Source: Nemertoderma westbladi (lineage: Eukaryota > Xenacoelomorpha > Nemertodermatida > Nemertodermatidae). From it: a stretch of DNA of 25,660 nt. The stretch spans positions 1 to 25,660 of the forward strand of contig JAUCBJ010004743.1 in assembly GCA_032718475.1 (NCBI GenBank), in the 5' to 3' direction. Below the pieces are notes generated by a model. It had not been told where the DNA came from, made no database searches, and saw nothing but the letters and a program-made list of their open reading frames with translations. Both the position numbers and the translations under genes were made by a program. Below, one piece after another: positions 1 through 10,176 of this stretch; position 1 is the first letter of the stretch, and each line of letters begins with the position of its first letter.

Positions 1-1486
1 ATAGGTTTATTACACTGAATCATAACCACTTATATGACATTCTCAACTGTTATTGCCAATTAATATTCGCAACCGCTTTACTATTATTAATTAACCATGA
101 AACAAACCTGTATAAAAGGCGTTGGTGGATGAAAATATCAATACAAAACATAGTAGTTCTATTGCCATGAAGGATTAAATAAAGAAAAATTATAATATCG
201 AATCTATCTTATCTAACAAGAAACATTGAGACTGAATGTTATCAATTAAATTGTATTATAAAATCTATTTTTTAGTATTTACTTTATTAGTCCGGACGCA
301 AACTTAATATCCCTCAGTAATGGATAACTAATAATGTATGGTAAACCAACATTACATTTAGTTTGTTATAACGGATGTAACTTATTGGAATAACCAATAC
401 AAATGATTGCATGAATACGTCGCCAAATACTGCTGGGCACAATAACATTGCTAAGCAATCTCCATAGTACCAGATACTCTGTACTGCACGAAACTATTTC
501 CATGACGACATGGTTGGTCCACGCTGTGTGCACTCCATTTCTGTACAACAGCAGGCAGATGGAGGGAGTGTCTTTATCATGCCTTGCACGAAAGCAGATG
601 CAAAGCCTGGTCGCTGATGAAATAGCGTAGTGACGTCACATATGCATCATGAATCATTTCGCCGTAATGATTCGTGGGGCAGTACACAGAGATTTATATT
701 CATAGATACAGCAGTTGTTTTTGATATGCGTTTTTTATAATTAGTTTGTAAAGTATAACGTATGATCCTTATTTCAGGAATGCATATACATCATATCACA
801 AAGAAATCAATTCACCAGATTTTCGTATTTAATTATTGGGTTTATGCAAGAAAGGTAATCAAGATTTCTGAATGCTTAGCATTGATTGGAGAGCTTGTGT
901 AGCTGATTGTTCTGATTGGTTAGCGTGAAACTCGGCACTCTCAACGAGATTACCAAGACAATTGACAAATAAACGATACATTTACAGTTAATACGTTTGG
1001 CTTTATGTTGAATTGCGCGCATTTGGCATAAAAACACCCGTAAAAACAGACGGACAGATAAAAAAAAAACACCCACGGATGACTAAGGATCTAAACGGAT
1101 GCGTAAAAAAATAATAAAATTCTTCTAATTAAATCCGTAACATGGCCCACGCTACAGGAACGACTAATAACACGTGCACTACAAATTCCAAAAATATGAC
1201 AAGAAGTAAATTTTATTCCTTGCTTATTCTGGTTCAACTCATGTTAAATAATTACATGTTCTGGAATGGATATTTATGACATTGGTTCCCGCTATCCGTT
1301 GACTACCATTAAGGGCCCTCCTCTTTTGTTTCAAATGGCATATTTATTACTTAATCAGGAATGCTCCATATGAATGGTGCTATTTGTGAGATACAAAATA
1401 ATTGAGGTTGTTATCTAACCGTGGCTGATTGTGGCCAATTAATTTCAGATTTTTCATATTTGACACCCGGGTGACAATTATTTGAC
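1..1486. other. AT-rich gene-poor flank
   Basis: No convincing coding region was seen on either strand. Open frames are short, lack domains and look like chance. The sequence is AT-rich and contains no recognisable LTR, although it lies directly upstream of a retrotransposon. A small possible regulatory patch is listed separately at 631-673. Confidence 0.6.
631..673. promoter_or_regulatory. CRE-like palindrome next to an 8-bp inverted repeat
   Basis: TGACGTCA, the full consensus palindrome bound by CREB/ATF factors, lies at 631-638. It is followed by GAATCATT (651-658), a 7-base spacer, and the perfect inverted copy AATGATTC (666-673). No gene start could be tied to it, so a regulatory role is only a possibility. 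The motif is short enough to occur by chance. Confidence 0.25.
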
Positions 1487-3787
1487 GCAGAGAGAGAGTT
1501 GGCGAGGGAGTGTAAAGAGAGAGCCGAGAGGGTGGCCAGAAACTGTAGGGAGCAAGAAGAGAGGGAGAAAGAGGAGCGCAAAGAGCGAGAAGAGAGGTAG
1601 AAAGAGGAGCGCAAAGAGCGAGAAATGAAAGAAACAAATGAACGTAGAGAGCGGGTGGCGAGAGAAACAGAGTTAGCGAACCAGAGTTTGCGAGAGGATA
1701 GAGAGAGAGAGAGAATGGGAAAGCGTGTGCGGGATGATATGCACGCCCGGCTGAGGGGGCTTATGCAATATCAGGCCAAACAGAAGCGCCGACTAGAACT
1801 GGCGCAGTTGGGGCTATCAGAGAGTGAGGCTGGCTCGGGTAGTGTTTATGAGGAGCCAGAAGTTATGGAAACATTTGTTAATACCCCACTTACAGGGACC
1901 GGAAGACAGACCCAAGACTGGTGTAACCGTATGGGCGGGGGGGGGGGGGGGGGTAATAATAATACGTTAGAGAATGTTAATATTAATAGTACCGTAGTGG
2001 ATAACCCTAATCAAACTTTCATTGCAGGAAATAATATTTTGCCCGATAATAGTAATTTAAATCCTAATTTAAATGTAGGAAATAATTCAAATAATCTAGA
2101 TTCGAATATACAAAATAATTCAAATAATTTAAATTTAAGGAGGCAAAATAATCTAAATAATAATCTTAATTCAAACGAACAAAATAACCCCAAATCTAGC
2201 CAAAATATACGAAATAATTTAAATAATAATCCGAATTCAGAAAATAATTCTAATAATTTAAATAATTTAGAAAATAGTGTTGGTAATGGTGCTATTAATG
2301 TAAATGCTGTAGATGTGGGTGGTCCGACCAGCGGGGGCCTGGTAGGCCACGTAATCAGTACGCAGGAAGTAGCGGGGGTGAGAGACCCGACGGGGGCCTG
2401 GTAGGCCACGCAGTTAGTGCGCAGGGAGTAGCGGGGTTGAGTCAACCCGATGGGAGCCTGCCAGGCAACGCAGTGATAGAGGGAGAGGCGGGGGTGAATA
2501 GACCCAGCCGCAGTAGAGTTAGTGTGTCGACTAGAGAGGGGTGTAGAAGCGAAGTGAGGGATAGTGAAGTAATAGGTGGCGAGTGGGGGGGGGGGGCTAC
2601 AGGAGCCCCACGACGAGAGATTAGCGGCGAGAGGGGGGGGGGGGGCAGAGAGTGCCCCACAGGCGTCGGCGGATAGTGCGCGGGGCGAATTAGATGAACC
2701 GCAGCACCCAGCAATGGAGAATAGTAGGGGGATTACGAGTATCCCCAGCGGCGTGCGACCGGGTATAGAGAGAGAGGTTAACGTCGCGAGGGGGCGAGCG
2801 ACGAGACGTCGAGCCCAGTCAGAACAGGGAAGAAGAACAGTGGAGTTTAACCGGGAGGTCGACGAGAGATCTCACGAGCGGGGACGCTACACTGCAGAGA
2901 GAAGGAGGGAAGAGAGTAGAAGAAGTGTCGTCGCGAACGACAGGAGAGCGAGGACGGATAGTGTGCCGTCGGTAGTAGAGATGGAGTTGGAGAGTCGGTG
3001 GGGTCGAACTCTGGGAGATTGCCGTCGTCCCGGAGAGACGCGACCTGACGAAGTATACTATACACCGAGAGAGAGGTACATGGCGTACCGGTACGAGGAC
3101 GAAGACAGGAGAGGGGATCGAAGAGAAACTTCCCGGCGGGATACAGCTGCCGATCGAGGATACGGTAGCCGCAGGGAGGACTTCTTGGATTATTCGAGAA
3201 GGTTAAACTTCGAACCTGAGCGACACATACAGACTGTAGGACATACTGTAGGCCTTACTGCACATACTATAGGCCATGCTGGGAGAGATAATGTAGGCGA
3301 TAGGGCAGCGCAGACGACGGGATTAAACCCGCAAGTCACGGAGTACATACCGGTAGGTAGGCCATAAGTGGATAGGCCTATACCGGTACCAGCACAGCAG
3401 TATGACTATAGCATGCAAGGACATAACATATATCCAGGGGAGGGGAGAGTTATTGCGGATAGGTGCATGGGCCCCAATATATTGACATCAACCCCAGTAC
3501 CAAACATACCGGTGGAGGGGGGGGGGGGGGGGGGACAGGGTGACATTCCCCCATCACAATATCAACAATATACTCAAACAGGAATAAGAACATCGAACCC
3601 CCTGGACGAGAACAGATCATGCGACACCGAAATATGGAGGGGGCCACTACCCCCAATGATATATTCAACCCAGAGAAGAAGAACAGATAGGATGGGCGGA
3701 CCGCACCCAACGGGAGAATCTGTACAGCATCCATCGAACCCATTAGAGGCACAGGCGATGGGAATGGCTACATTAATCGATGCATAA
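1487..3787 (+). pseudogene. gag-like leader region: charged coiled coil, Asn-rich and Arg-rich tracts
   Basis: This is the 5' reading region of the BEL/Pao element, in several frames. From 1487 one frame codes an R/E-rich coiled-coil stretch, with a TAG at 1598, and continues through the ATG at 1625 to a stop at 2402. It holds a poly-G tract at about 1935-1952 coding Gly, then roughly 110 residues dominated by Asn (about 1964-2300). The reading moves to another frame in 59-60 bp tandem repeats (2333-2511), then moves back inside G-runs at 2585-2596 and 2633-2645. An Arg/Glu-rich stretch follows to 3365, and after that TAA a Pro/Gly/Gln-rich one runs to 3787. No conserved domain was recognised here. 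Assignment to gag rests on position and strand. The G-runs could be sequencing length errors rather than true frameshifts. Confidence 0.6.
2333..2511 (+). repeat. three tandem 59-60 bp repeats in the gag leader
   Basis: Copies begin at 2333, 2392 and about 2452, each opening with a G-run and GCCTGGTAGGCCACG or a variant. The first spacing is 59 bp, not a multiple of three. The same peptide phrase (GGLVGH) is therefore read in frame 2 in copy 1 and frame 1 in copy 2, which explains the break at the 2402 stop. Confidence 0.8.
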
Positions 3788-4083
3788 AAAAACCAGGATC
3801 GAGTTACCACCCGTGGAACCATTTAAATTCGATGGAAGTAGGCCGGAAGAATACCTGCAATTTCGGTGCATGTACAGCAATTAAATACTGACGAAGAAAC
3901 TGACGCAGGCGGAGTTCCTAAAATATCTACAGGTGTATACAGGAGGCCCAGCATACGACATTGTGAGGCAGTACCAGGGCATCGAGGGTGGCTTCACGAC
4001 AGCATGGCGGGCGCTAGACAGGGAGTACGGGCACCCAGCCAAGATCATCTGGCAAACCCTGAGAGGTATAAGATCGGGTGGCT
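3783..4083 (+). pseudogene. BEL gag N-terminal part (DUF1759-like), frame 3
   Basis: Frame 3 from the A-run at 3784-3790 codes a stretch beginning LPPVEPFKFDGSRPEEYLQF. After a TAA at 3882 it continues with FLKYLQVYTGGPAYDIV and a Tyr-Gly-His-Pro motif. This is the pattern of BEL gag domains (DUF1759): a 'P.F.G....W..F' opening, a helix with Ala/Tyr repeats, then 'L...YG.P'. The reading enters from frame 2 across the homopolymer A-run and leaves to frame 2 near 4075, where the gag sequence carries on. The longest open frame here starts at 3866, but its first 70 or so codons are out of the true frame. Confidence 0.75.
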
Positions 4084-6217
4084 ACAGGATAACCCCGTTA
4101 GCATAAAGACGTTTGCAAACAAAGTCGAGAAGGCCCTAATCGTGTTAAAGACGCTAGACGCGCCATACGAACTCAACGCATCTAATAACATCACCACGAT
4201 AGCGCAGGCACTACCGAGCTGGCTGCGCAACAAGTGGAGGAAAATTGCTTTCTCCACTCGAGAGAGGAAGGGTGCGGAACCGGGCTTAGAAGAGATGTCG
4301 AGCTTCCTAAACTACGAAGCCGAACTGATAACAGACCCAGTCTATAGCGAGGATAGTCTGGGAAAGGGGCCAAAGACCGAATACAATAGGCCAAAACCAG
4401 AACACAACAGGGCGAACGCATTGCCAAAGCTCAGACAATCGCTGCCATACACTGCGACGCAGGGGACTGCTAGTCCACATGTAGCCGGGGGTAGGGCTAC
4501 ACCATGGAGCGGACAGGGGAAAAATAACAACACAAATAAACATGATACCAACACGCCCAGTAGGCCGAACCCAAACAATAAAAATAGTAGAGATCTAGGT
4601 ACGAATGCAAGTGCGATATGCAGCGCACTATACAAGGACGGCTATAACCCAAACAACAAATGCCAACTACACACGAACGCACTTCATCAGACCATGAACT
4701 GCAGATATTGGCAAGCACTACCCAGAGAAGATCAGATAGAATATGCGAGGAGGAACGAAGTCTGTCCTCGATGTGTGACGGGTGGACATAGAGCTAACCA
4801 ATGCAAGGAGACACCAATTAAGTTCGGTCAAAGCAAAGGACAGACGATGGCGACAAGCACCGTAGGGGCGAAGAAGAGAGGAACAGTACTACTCGGGGTA
4901 GTACCAGTGAGGGTAATCGGAGAAGGCGGTCGATCAGTAACCACGCTGATGCTGGTCGACAGTGGAGCAGCCTTCACATTGGTCGAGAATTGGGTGGCTG
5001 AAGAGATAGGATTGAAAACGAGGCCAAGTAGAATGGTGGTAACAACCATCTCCAGCAAAGATGAGGTCCTGGAGATGAGGACTGGATGGTGCGGGATAGC
5101 AGCGATAGCACCGGGATGCGACTATGGGGCGACCATTGACCCCATCCAGGTGATAGAGTCGATAAATATCAACGCCAGGCGACCAACCAACATCGAGGTC
5201 AAACAGTATAGATTCATGGACAGTATCGACTTCTCAATACCAGAGGTGGACGTTAGGAAGGTATCCATTATAGTAGGGATGGACTGCCCAATGGCCCACG
5301 AGAGAATGCAGATGGTCTTAGGCGAAGACAAACAGTGTGACCCGGTGGCAATTTTAATACCATTCGGGTGGACGCTGAGCGGCCCAATTGGAACCAAGAT
5401 ACCGTTTACGATGTCAGAGACATCAGGGTACATGTTCGCAGGAACTATGCGGGAGATAGAAGACGAAGGAGTGGAAGAGCAGCTCAGGAGACTACTTAGG
5501 CAGGATTTTGAGGGTTTGAAAGAGACCGGGGTCGGAACCTCGGTAGAAGATAAACAGGCTATACAAAGCGTAAAGGAGTCGATGAGATGCGACGAGGGGC
5601 GGTACACCATAGGGATGGTATGGAAACAACCAAAATTACCGCTACCCAACAACAAGGGAATGGTACTCACGAGGCTTCATACGTTGAAGCAAATGCTAAA
5701 ACAGAGCCCCGAAAAGAATGAGTACATTCATAGGACTATAAGAAAGTACGTCGAGAAAGGATGGGCCGTGCAGTTACCGGTCGACAAACCGAACACGGAC
5801 AGGACCTATTACCTACCATTTCACGTGGCTCTAGACCCGAAGAAAGGTAAACTGCGGATGGTAGTTGATGCATCGGCTAAGACCAAAGGCAAATGCCTAA
5901 ACGATTATCTGCTAGAGGGTCCCAATATCTACAACTCAGGGATCGAGGTCCTACTCAGATTCAGAAATGGGAGGCATGCCTTCACTTGCGACATTGAAGG
6001 CATGTTCAACCAAGTCCGTGTAACGGAGGATGATAGTGACAGCCAGCGCTTCCTATGGTACAACGGCGATGAGGAACCGTCGACAATACCGATGTACAGG
6101 ATGGTGGTGCAGAATATGGGGGCCAAGTCGTCCTCATTTACGACGACTGTGGCTGTGAGGGACACAGTAGAGGGGAAAGAGGAGAGATACAGCGCCAAAG
6201 CCGTCGATATGATTTGA
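3866..6217 (+). pseudogene. BEL/Pao gag C-terminus, CCHC knuckle, aspartic protease and reverse transcriptase (5' part)
   Basis: A 783-codon open frame; true coding starts near 4075. In order it holds the second half of gag (helical, to about residue 180), a Cys/His-rich region with a CCHC knuckle at C300, C303, H308 and C313 (C-x2-C-x4-H-x4-C), and a retropepsin of the DUF1758 type with catalytic Asp at D365 in VDSGAAFTLV. The protease domain continues to the phrase IPFGWTLSGP. The reverse transcriptase fingers and palm follow: DASAKTKGKCLNDYLL, and the motif-A Asp at 5990-5992 in FTCDIEGMFNQVRV. The frame ends at TGA 6215-6217, only three codons before the YVDD catalytic box at 6227-6238, which is intact in the same frame beyond the stop. 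The stop may come from a CGA-to-TGA transition, so the copy cannot make polymerase. Confidence 0.92.
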
Positions 6218-7356
6218 CGCGGCTTCTATGTAGATGACGGGATGGAGTCTGGAAACACAGTTAAAGAACTACTGGATACAGGGCGCGAGGTTCGCGACAT
6301 CCTGAAAGGATCCGGATTTAACCTGACCAAGTTCCAGTCCAGCTCGGAAAAGGATCCGGGTTTAACCTGACCAAGTTCCAGTCCAGCTCAGAAGAGTTTA
6401 TGAGAGCCATAGAGGACAGGAGGCCAGAGTCGACCATGGATAATCCCACGACAGCCAAGGGACAGGACATGGCGAACAAGAGGGTAGAGTCCCAGCAGAA
6501 GGCGTTAGGGATCGTGTGGAACCAAGAGACAGACGAGTTCAAGTACCAGCTGAGCCAGGAGGGCGCGGACATCTACACAAAGAGGGGCTATGTATCATAC
6601 ATAGCAAGGATATACGATCCCCTAGGCCTAGCATCCCCACTATTAGTCACGGGGAAGCATATACTTAAGAAAGTATACAAGCTAAAGGACGAGTGGGAAA
6701 CAGAGGTCCCGGAAGAGATCAGCAAGCAGTGGAGCAAGTGGACAGAGAGTTTAGAACAGATGGGGACATACAGAATGCCACGCGTGTATTTCTCGGATGG
6801 GGACATGACGAATCTGGATCTACACATGTTCTCCGATGCGTTGTTGGAAGCATACGGAGCAGCACTCTACCTAGTACAACGAGAGGGGCCCCATAAGCCC
6901 AGACTTGCCTTCAGCAAAGCAAAGTCGACGCCGCCAGATTCAGCATCAGTCCCGAAACTCGAGTTGACAGCTGCGAGAATAGGAGTAAGAGCCACAGCCT
7001 ACTTGATGGACGCTATCCCCAACATAGTGGAAACACACTACTGGACGGACTCCATGGTAGTGCTTGGTTGGCTATACAATGAGAAGACGAGATACCCTAT
7101 ATTTGTCGCAAATAGGGTGGACGAAATAAGAGCGACGACTGAGTTGGAAAGGTGGCACTACTGCCCAATGGACGAGAACCCAGAGGACTTGTTATCGAGG
7201 GGCATGGCACGCCACACTTTCTTGAAGAAGGAAGTATTGTGGCAGCACGGGCCGCAATTCCTGAACGATAAGACAGCCTGGCCACCGATGAAGAAGGTGG
7301 ACCCGGGCTCCGAGGAAGTAGCACTAGAGGAAGAGGGAGGAGACTCAGAAGGCTAA
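6218..7356 (+). pseudogene. BEL/Pao reverse transcriptase end and RNase H (Peptidase_A17/RNase H region)
   Basis: The YVDD box (6227-6238) lies just after the upstream stop in frame 2. After the 44-bp duplication the coding continues in frame 1, open from at least 6400 to a TAA at 7354. Visible landmarks are the BEL connection motif YDPLGLASPLL, then RNase H with its acidic residues in MFSDALLEAYGAALY, PKLELTAARIG, YWTDSMVVLGWL and NPEDLLSRG. All four blocks match the BEL RNase H layout. Coding-like sequence continues past the 7354 stop in the same frame, so the stop is a nonsense change and not a domain boundary. The ATG at 6400 is internal, not a real start. Confidence 0.92.
6309..6396 (+). 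repeat. 44-bp tandem duplication inside the reverse transcriptase
   Basis: Bases 6309-6352 and 6353-6396 are near-identical, each opening with GGATCCGG and holding TTTAACCTGACCAAGTTCCA. Because 44 is not divisible by three, the frame moves from 2 to 1. This exactly accounts for the change between the upstream RT frame and the downstream RNase H frame. The two copies differ at only a few positions, so the event looks recent relative to the rest of the decay. Confidence 0.95.
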
Positions 7357-7853
7357 GATATATATAGTCAGATGGTGAGGGAGATCAGGGACGTGCAACC
7401 AAAAACAGAAGACTATGCGATAACCCGATGGACAAACTCCTCAGCTACAGCTCAAGTTGGTACAAGACCAAGAAGTTAGTGACGGAATGGAGAGCCTTCG
7501 GGGATTTCATCAAGGGAGTCGGTAAAGACACCAAAAATAAACCAAACATCGATCTGGAGGGAGCGACCAAGGCCGTCATTCGCTACGAACAGAGAAAGAA
7601 CTATGGCGACGAAGTGGAACGCATCGGTAAACAACATCATCTCTGTCGGGACAGCGAGCTCATCACGCTGTCGCCACAACTCAATGAAGATGGGATCTTA
7701 GTAATGAACTCTAGAGTGCTAAATAACAACAGCCTCATTATTCCACCAAAACCCATCATCATCCCAAACAGATCGCCGATAGTCCACCAGATCATCTGGG
7801 ACTCCCACAAGTCGATATTGCACGGGGCACCAACCGGACCCTCATGGAGATAA
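7357..7853 (+). pseudogene. BEL/Pao integrase N-terminal, zinc-binding head
   Basis: Frame 1 continues after the 7354 stop to about 7425, then a one-base shift moves it to frame 3. From 7428 frame 3 codes SSWYKTKKLVTEW, the usual BEL linker before integrase, and then the start of the H2C2 zinc-binding head (VHQIIWDSH, ILHG). At about 7826 another one-base shift moves the reading to frame 2, where the head is completed by the cysteine pair in GQCQTC (Cys codons at 7910 and 7919). Nothing else in the genome is needed to explain this segment; it is the middle of the same decayed pol. Confidence 0.85.
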
Positions 7854-8904
7854 GGAGAACCTTCTGGATCGCACAGCTAAGGAAGAAGGTGAAGGCGGTA
7901 GTGGGGCAGTGCCAGACCTGCCGACGGACGAGAAAGGAGCGGGCCGTACAGGAGATGGCACCATTAGGGTGAGACAGCACGACCCGCCATTCACACACTG
8001 CGGTGTAGATATGTTCGGGCCGATAAAGATCAGGGTGATGCGGCACACGGAGAAGCGCTACGGCATTATCTTCGTATGTAACAACACGCGGGCGGTAGGA
8101 ATAGAACTCGCCCAAGACGCAACCGCATCGGCATTCATCAATGCCCTAGAGAGGTTCAGAGACCGCATAGGTGGGACGATCGCAGTAATATACTCTGATA
8201 ATGGAACCAACTTTGTGGGGGCGGAGAACGAGTTGGCAGAGGCCTTGGACATCCTGGAAGGGGAGGAAGTCAGGGCAGCCATGAGAAGACGACAGGTGAA
8301 GTGGGAGAGGAGGACGCCATATGCTCCGCATACTCTAGGATGCGTCGAGAGACTCGTGGGTAGTTCCAAGCGTCTGATGACGAAGTTGATGAACACCCAC
8401 ATGGTGACAGAAGATGTACGAAGGACGGTACTAGCTAAGTGTGAGGGTATCATTAATAGCAGACCGCTATACCCAGAAAATGATGACCCAGAATCATTAG
8501 ATGTGCTGACACCCAGTCACTTTCTAATGGAGAGGCCGGCGACCATCGACATGCGGGGTGTAGATCCAGACGATATACACTCCCGACAGAGCTGGAAAGT
8601 CGCTAAGGCGATAAGCGCGGAATACTGGAGGAGGTGGGTCGAGGAATATCTACCCACACTTCATAGGAGGAGCAAGTGGAGAAATACCTCTAGGGAGTTG
8701 AAGAAGGGTGATCTGGTGATCGTCACGGACGACACCATCCTCAACAACCAATGGAGATTGGCAAGAGTAGTGGACACTTGCTCTGACGAGGACGGAAGAG
8801 TCCGATCGGTAGAAGTGCGGATAGGTGGCAAGATAGGAGCGAAAGATAGGAAGACCTACAGGAGGGCTGTAGGAAAGTGCTGCCTGCTAGAGGGCGCACC
8901 GTAG
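7826..8904 (+). pseudogene. BEL/Pao integrase core and DUF5641-like tail
   Basis: Frame 2 runs from 7826 to about 7965 (end of the zinc head). A further one-base shift moves the reading to frame 1, open to TAG 8902-8904. The DDE catalytic triad is visible: Asp in HCGVDMFGP (8008-8010), Asp in YSDNGTNFVGA (8197-8199) and Glu in GCVERLVG (8347-8349). That leaves 49 residues between the second Asp and the Glu. The C-terminus carries the BEL phrase LTPSHFL, then EYLPTLHRRSKW and GDLVIVTDD, matching the DUF5641-like chromodomain-position module. The ATG at 7909 is in a shadow stretch; true frame-1 coding begins near 7967. Confidence 0.92.
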
Positions 8905-8930
8905 AGTTTAGTCGTCCAAGTGTTGGACTG

Positions 8931-8942
8931 AGGGGGGTGGGA
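8931..8942 (+). promoter_or_regulatory. polypurine tract candidate after BEL pol
   Basis: AGGGGGGTGGGA lies 27 bases after the pol stop and is followed by TGAGGGCGAGACG. In BEL elements the plus-strand primer sits at the pol end and the 3' LTR starts with TG just after it. An AATAAA follows at 8993-8998. A second, equally good tract at 12975-12984 competes as the true primer. Confidence 0.5.
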
Positions 8943-9035
8943 TTGAGGGCGAGACGTCCTTCCCACACAAAATATAAAAAAAATATAAAAAAAATAAAAT
9001 AGAGAAAGAGAGTAAGGGAAAGGAAAGTAATAGTA

Positions 9036-9700
9036 CATAGTAGGTACGTAGTAAGTAAGTAGGCAGATAGAAGTTAGTAAGAGTTAGTAGTAAGAGGGTA
9101 TGTAGTACTGTTAGTCAGAGTTAGTTAGTAGTAAGAGGGTACGTAGTACCGCTAGTTAGTCAGAGTTAGTTTGTAGTAAGAGGGTACATAGTACCGCTAG
9201 TTAGTAGAGTTAGTTAGTAGTAAGAGGGTACGTAGTACCGGTAGTAAGAGTTAGTTAGTAGTAAGAGGGTATGTAGTACCGGTAGTAAGAGTTAGTGGAG
9301 TTAGTTAGTAGTAAGAGGGTACGTAGTACCGGTAGTAAGAATTAGTAGAGTTAGTTAGTAGTAAGAGGGTATGTAGTACCGGTAGTAAGAGTTAGTAGAG
9401 TTAGGTAGTAGTAAGAGGGTATGTAGTACCAGTAGTAAGAGTTAGTGGAGTTAGTTAGTAGTAAGAGGGTACGTAGTACCAGTAGTAAAAGTTAGTGGAG
9501 TTAGTTAGTAGTAAGAGGGTACGTAGTACCGGTAGTAAGAGTTAGTAGAAGAGTTAGTAAGAGGGTACGTGTAGTACCGTTATTAGAAGAGTTAGTAAGA
9601 GGGTACGTGTAGTACCGTTAGTAGAGGAGTTAGTAAGAGGGTACGTGTAGTACCATTGGTAGTAAGAGTTAGTGGTAGGAGGATATGTAATATATAGTAT
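9036..9700 (+). repeat. tandem array of about 13 palindrome-bearing 38-50 bp units
   Basis: Counting the anchor GAGGGT, copies start near 9094, 9135, 9180, 9224, 9265, 9315, 9365, 9415, 9465, 9515, 9561, 9599 and 9637. The spacing is 41-45 bp at first, exactly 50 bp for five intervals, then 46, 38 and 38. Most units contain GGTACGTAGTACC, a perfect 5-bp stem with a 3-base loop; a few units carry an A or TG change in it. The filler is built from AGTTAGT words. The array is on the same strand as, and lies between, the BEL pol and the zinc-knuckle frame. Confidence 0.9.
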
Positions 9701-10176
9701 ATAGTAAGAGTTAGTAGAAATTAGTTAGAAAGTTAGTAGAGTTAGTAGTGAGTAGCGAGAGGGGGGCATGTGGGTACAGCAGGACAGATCGTGTAGGCCG
9801 CACGAGATATACTACTGTACTGCACAGCCCATAGAGTAGGCCAAAATGTGGATTATAAATAGAATAATCCATTAGTAGATACTGATAGCACAGTTATAGG
9901 ATTAGAAATAAAATATTAAAAAAATTAGAAATTAGACAAATTATGACAACAGTAGGGAAAAATATTCCAGAACATAATCAAAGTAACGGACAAAATTACA
10001 GAATTTAGTAAATTAAGCACTTTTAGGAAATAAGGTAGGAAAATTAGGCAATAACCTAACATTCAGTGAGAGATAGGCCATTATCGGACTGTACAGACCA
10101 TCCTAACTACATCACTCACTTGTATTGTGCCTTAGCAAGGCCCCACCTTATAGGTGAGCGATCGGGAGAGTTTGAA
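9701..10176 (+). other. spacer upstream of zinc-knuckle frame, with TATA-like box
   Basis: This AT-rich spacer has no domain-bearing frame. TATAAATA at 9854-9861 sits inside a small inverted repeat (GGATTAT 9850-9856, ATAATCC 9864-9870). It could be a promoter for the frame starting at 10177, about 320 bases away. A donor-like ATAG/GTGAGC lies at 10150-10159, so a spliced leader is possible. None of this is proven by sequence alone. Confidence 0.4.

Larger units (their letters stand above)
1487..8943 (+). mobile_element. BEL/Pao LTR retrotransposon, decayed, internal region
   Basis: The domain order is gag, CCHC knuckle, aspartic protease, reverse transcriptase with YVDD, RNase H, integrase with zinc-binding head and DDE core, then a DUF5641-like tail. 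The phrases DASAKT, YDPLGLASPLL and SDNGTNF are hallmarks of BEL/Pao rather than Ty3/gypsy. The copy is not functional as read. Stops lie at 1598, 2402, 3365, 3882, 6215 and 7354. One-base frame changes occur near 2390, 2640, 3787, 4075, 7426, 7826 and 7966, and a 44-bp duplication shifts the frame at 6353. A purine tract closes the region at 8931-8942. No 5' LTR was seen, so the element is 5' truncated, has badly diverged LTRs, or extends further 3' than 8943. Confidence 0.92.

Noticed and set aside
1455-1486. Primer-binding site around ACACCCGGGTGACAATTA
   Set aside because: I could not match it to a known tRNA 3' end, and no LTR ends just before it.
9036-9700. CRISPR-like array
   Set aside because: Repeats vary in length and the filler is itself repetitive. 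There are no unique spacers and no cas genes, and the context is animal.
10066-10176. GTG at 10066 as the start of the zinc-knuckle protein
   Set aside because: In an animal element an ATG start is expected; ATG 10177 has good context, and the 10066-10176 part looks unlike the rest and contains a donor-like site.
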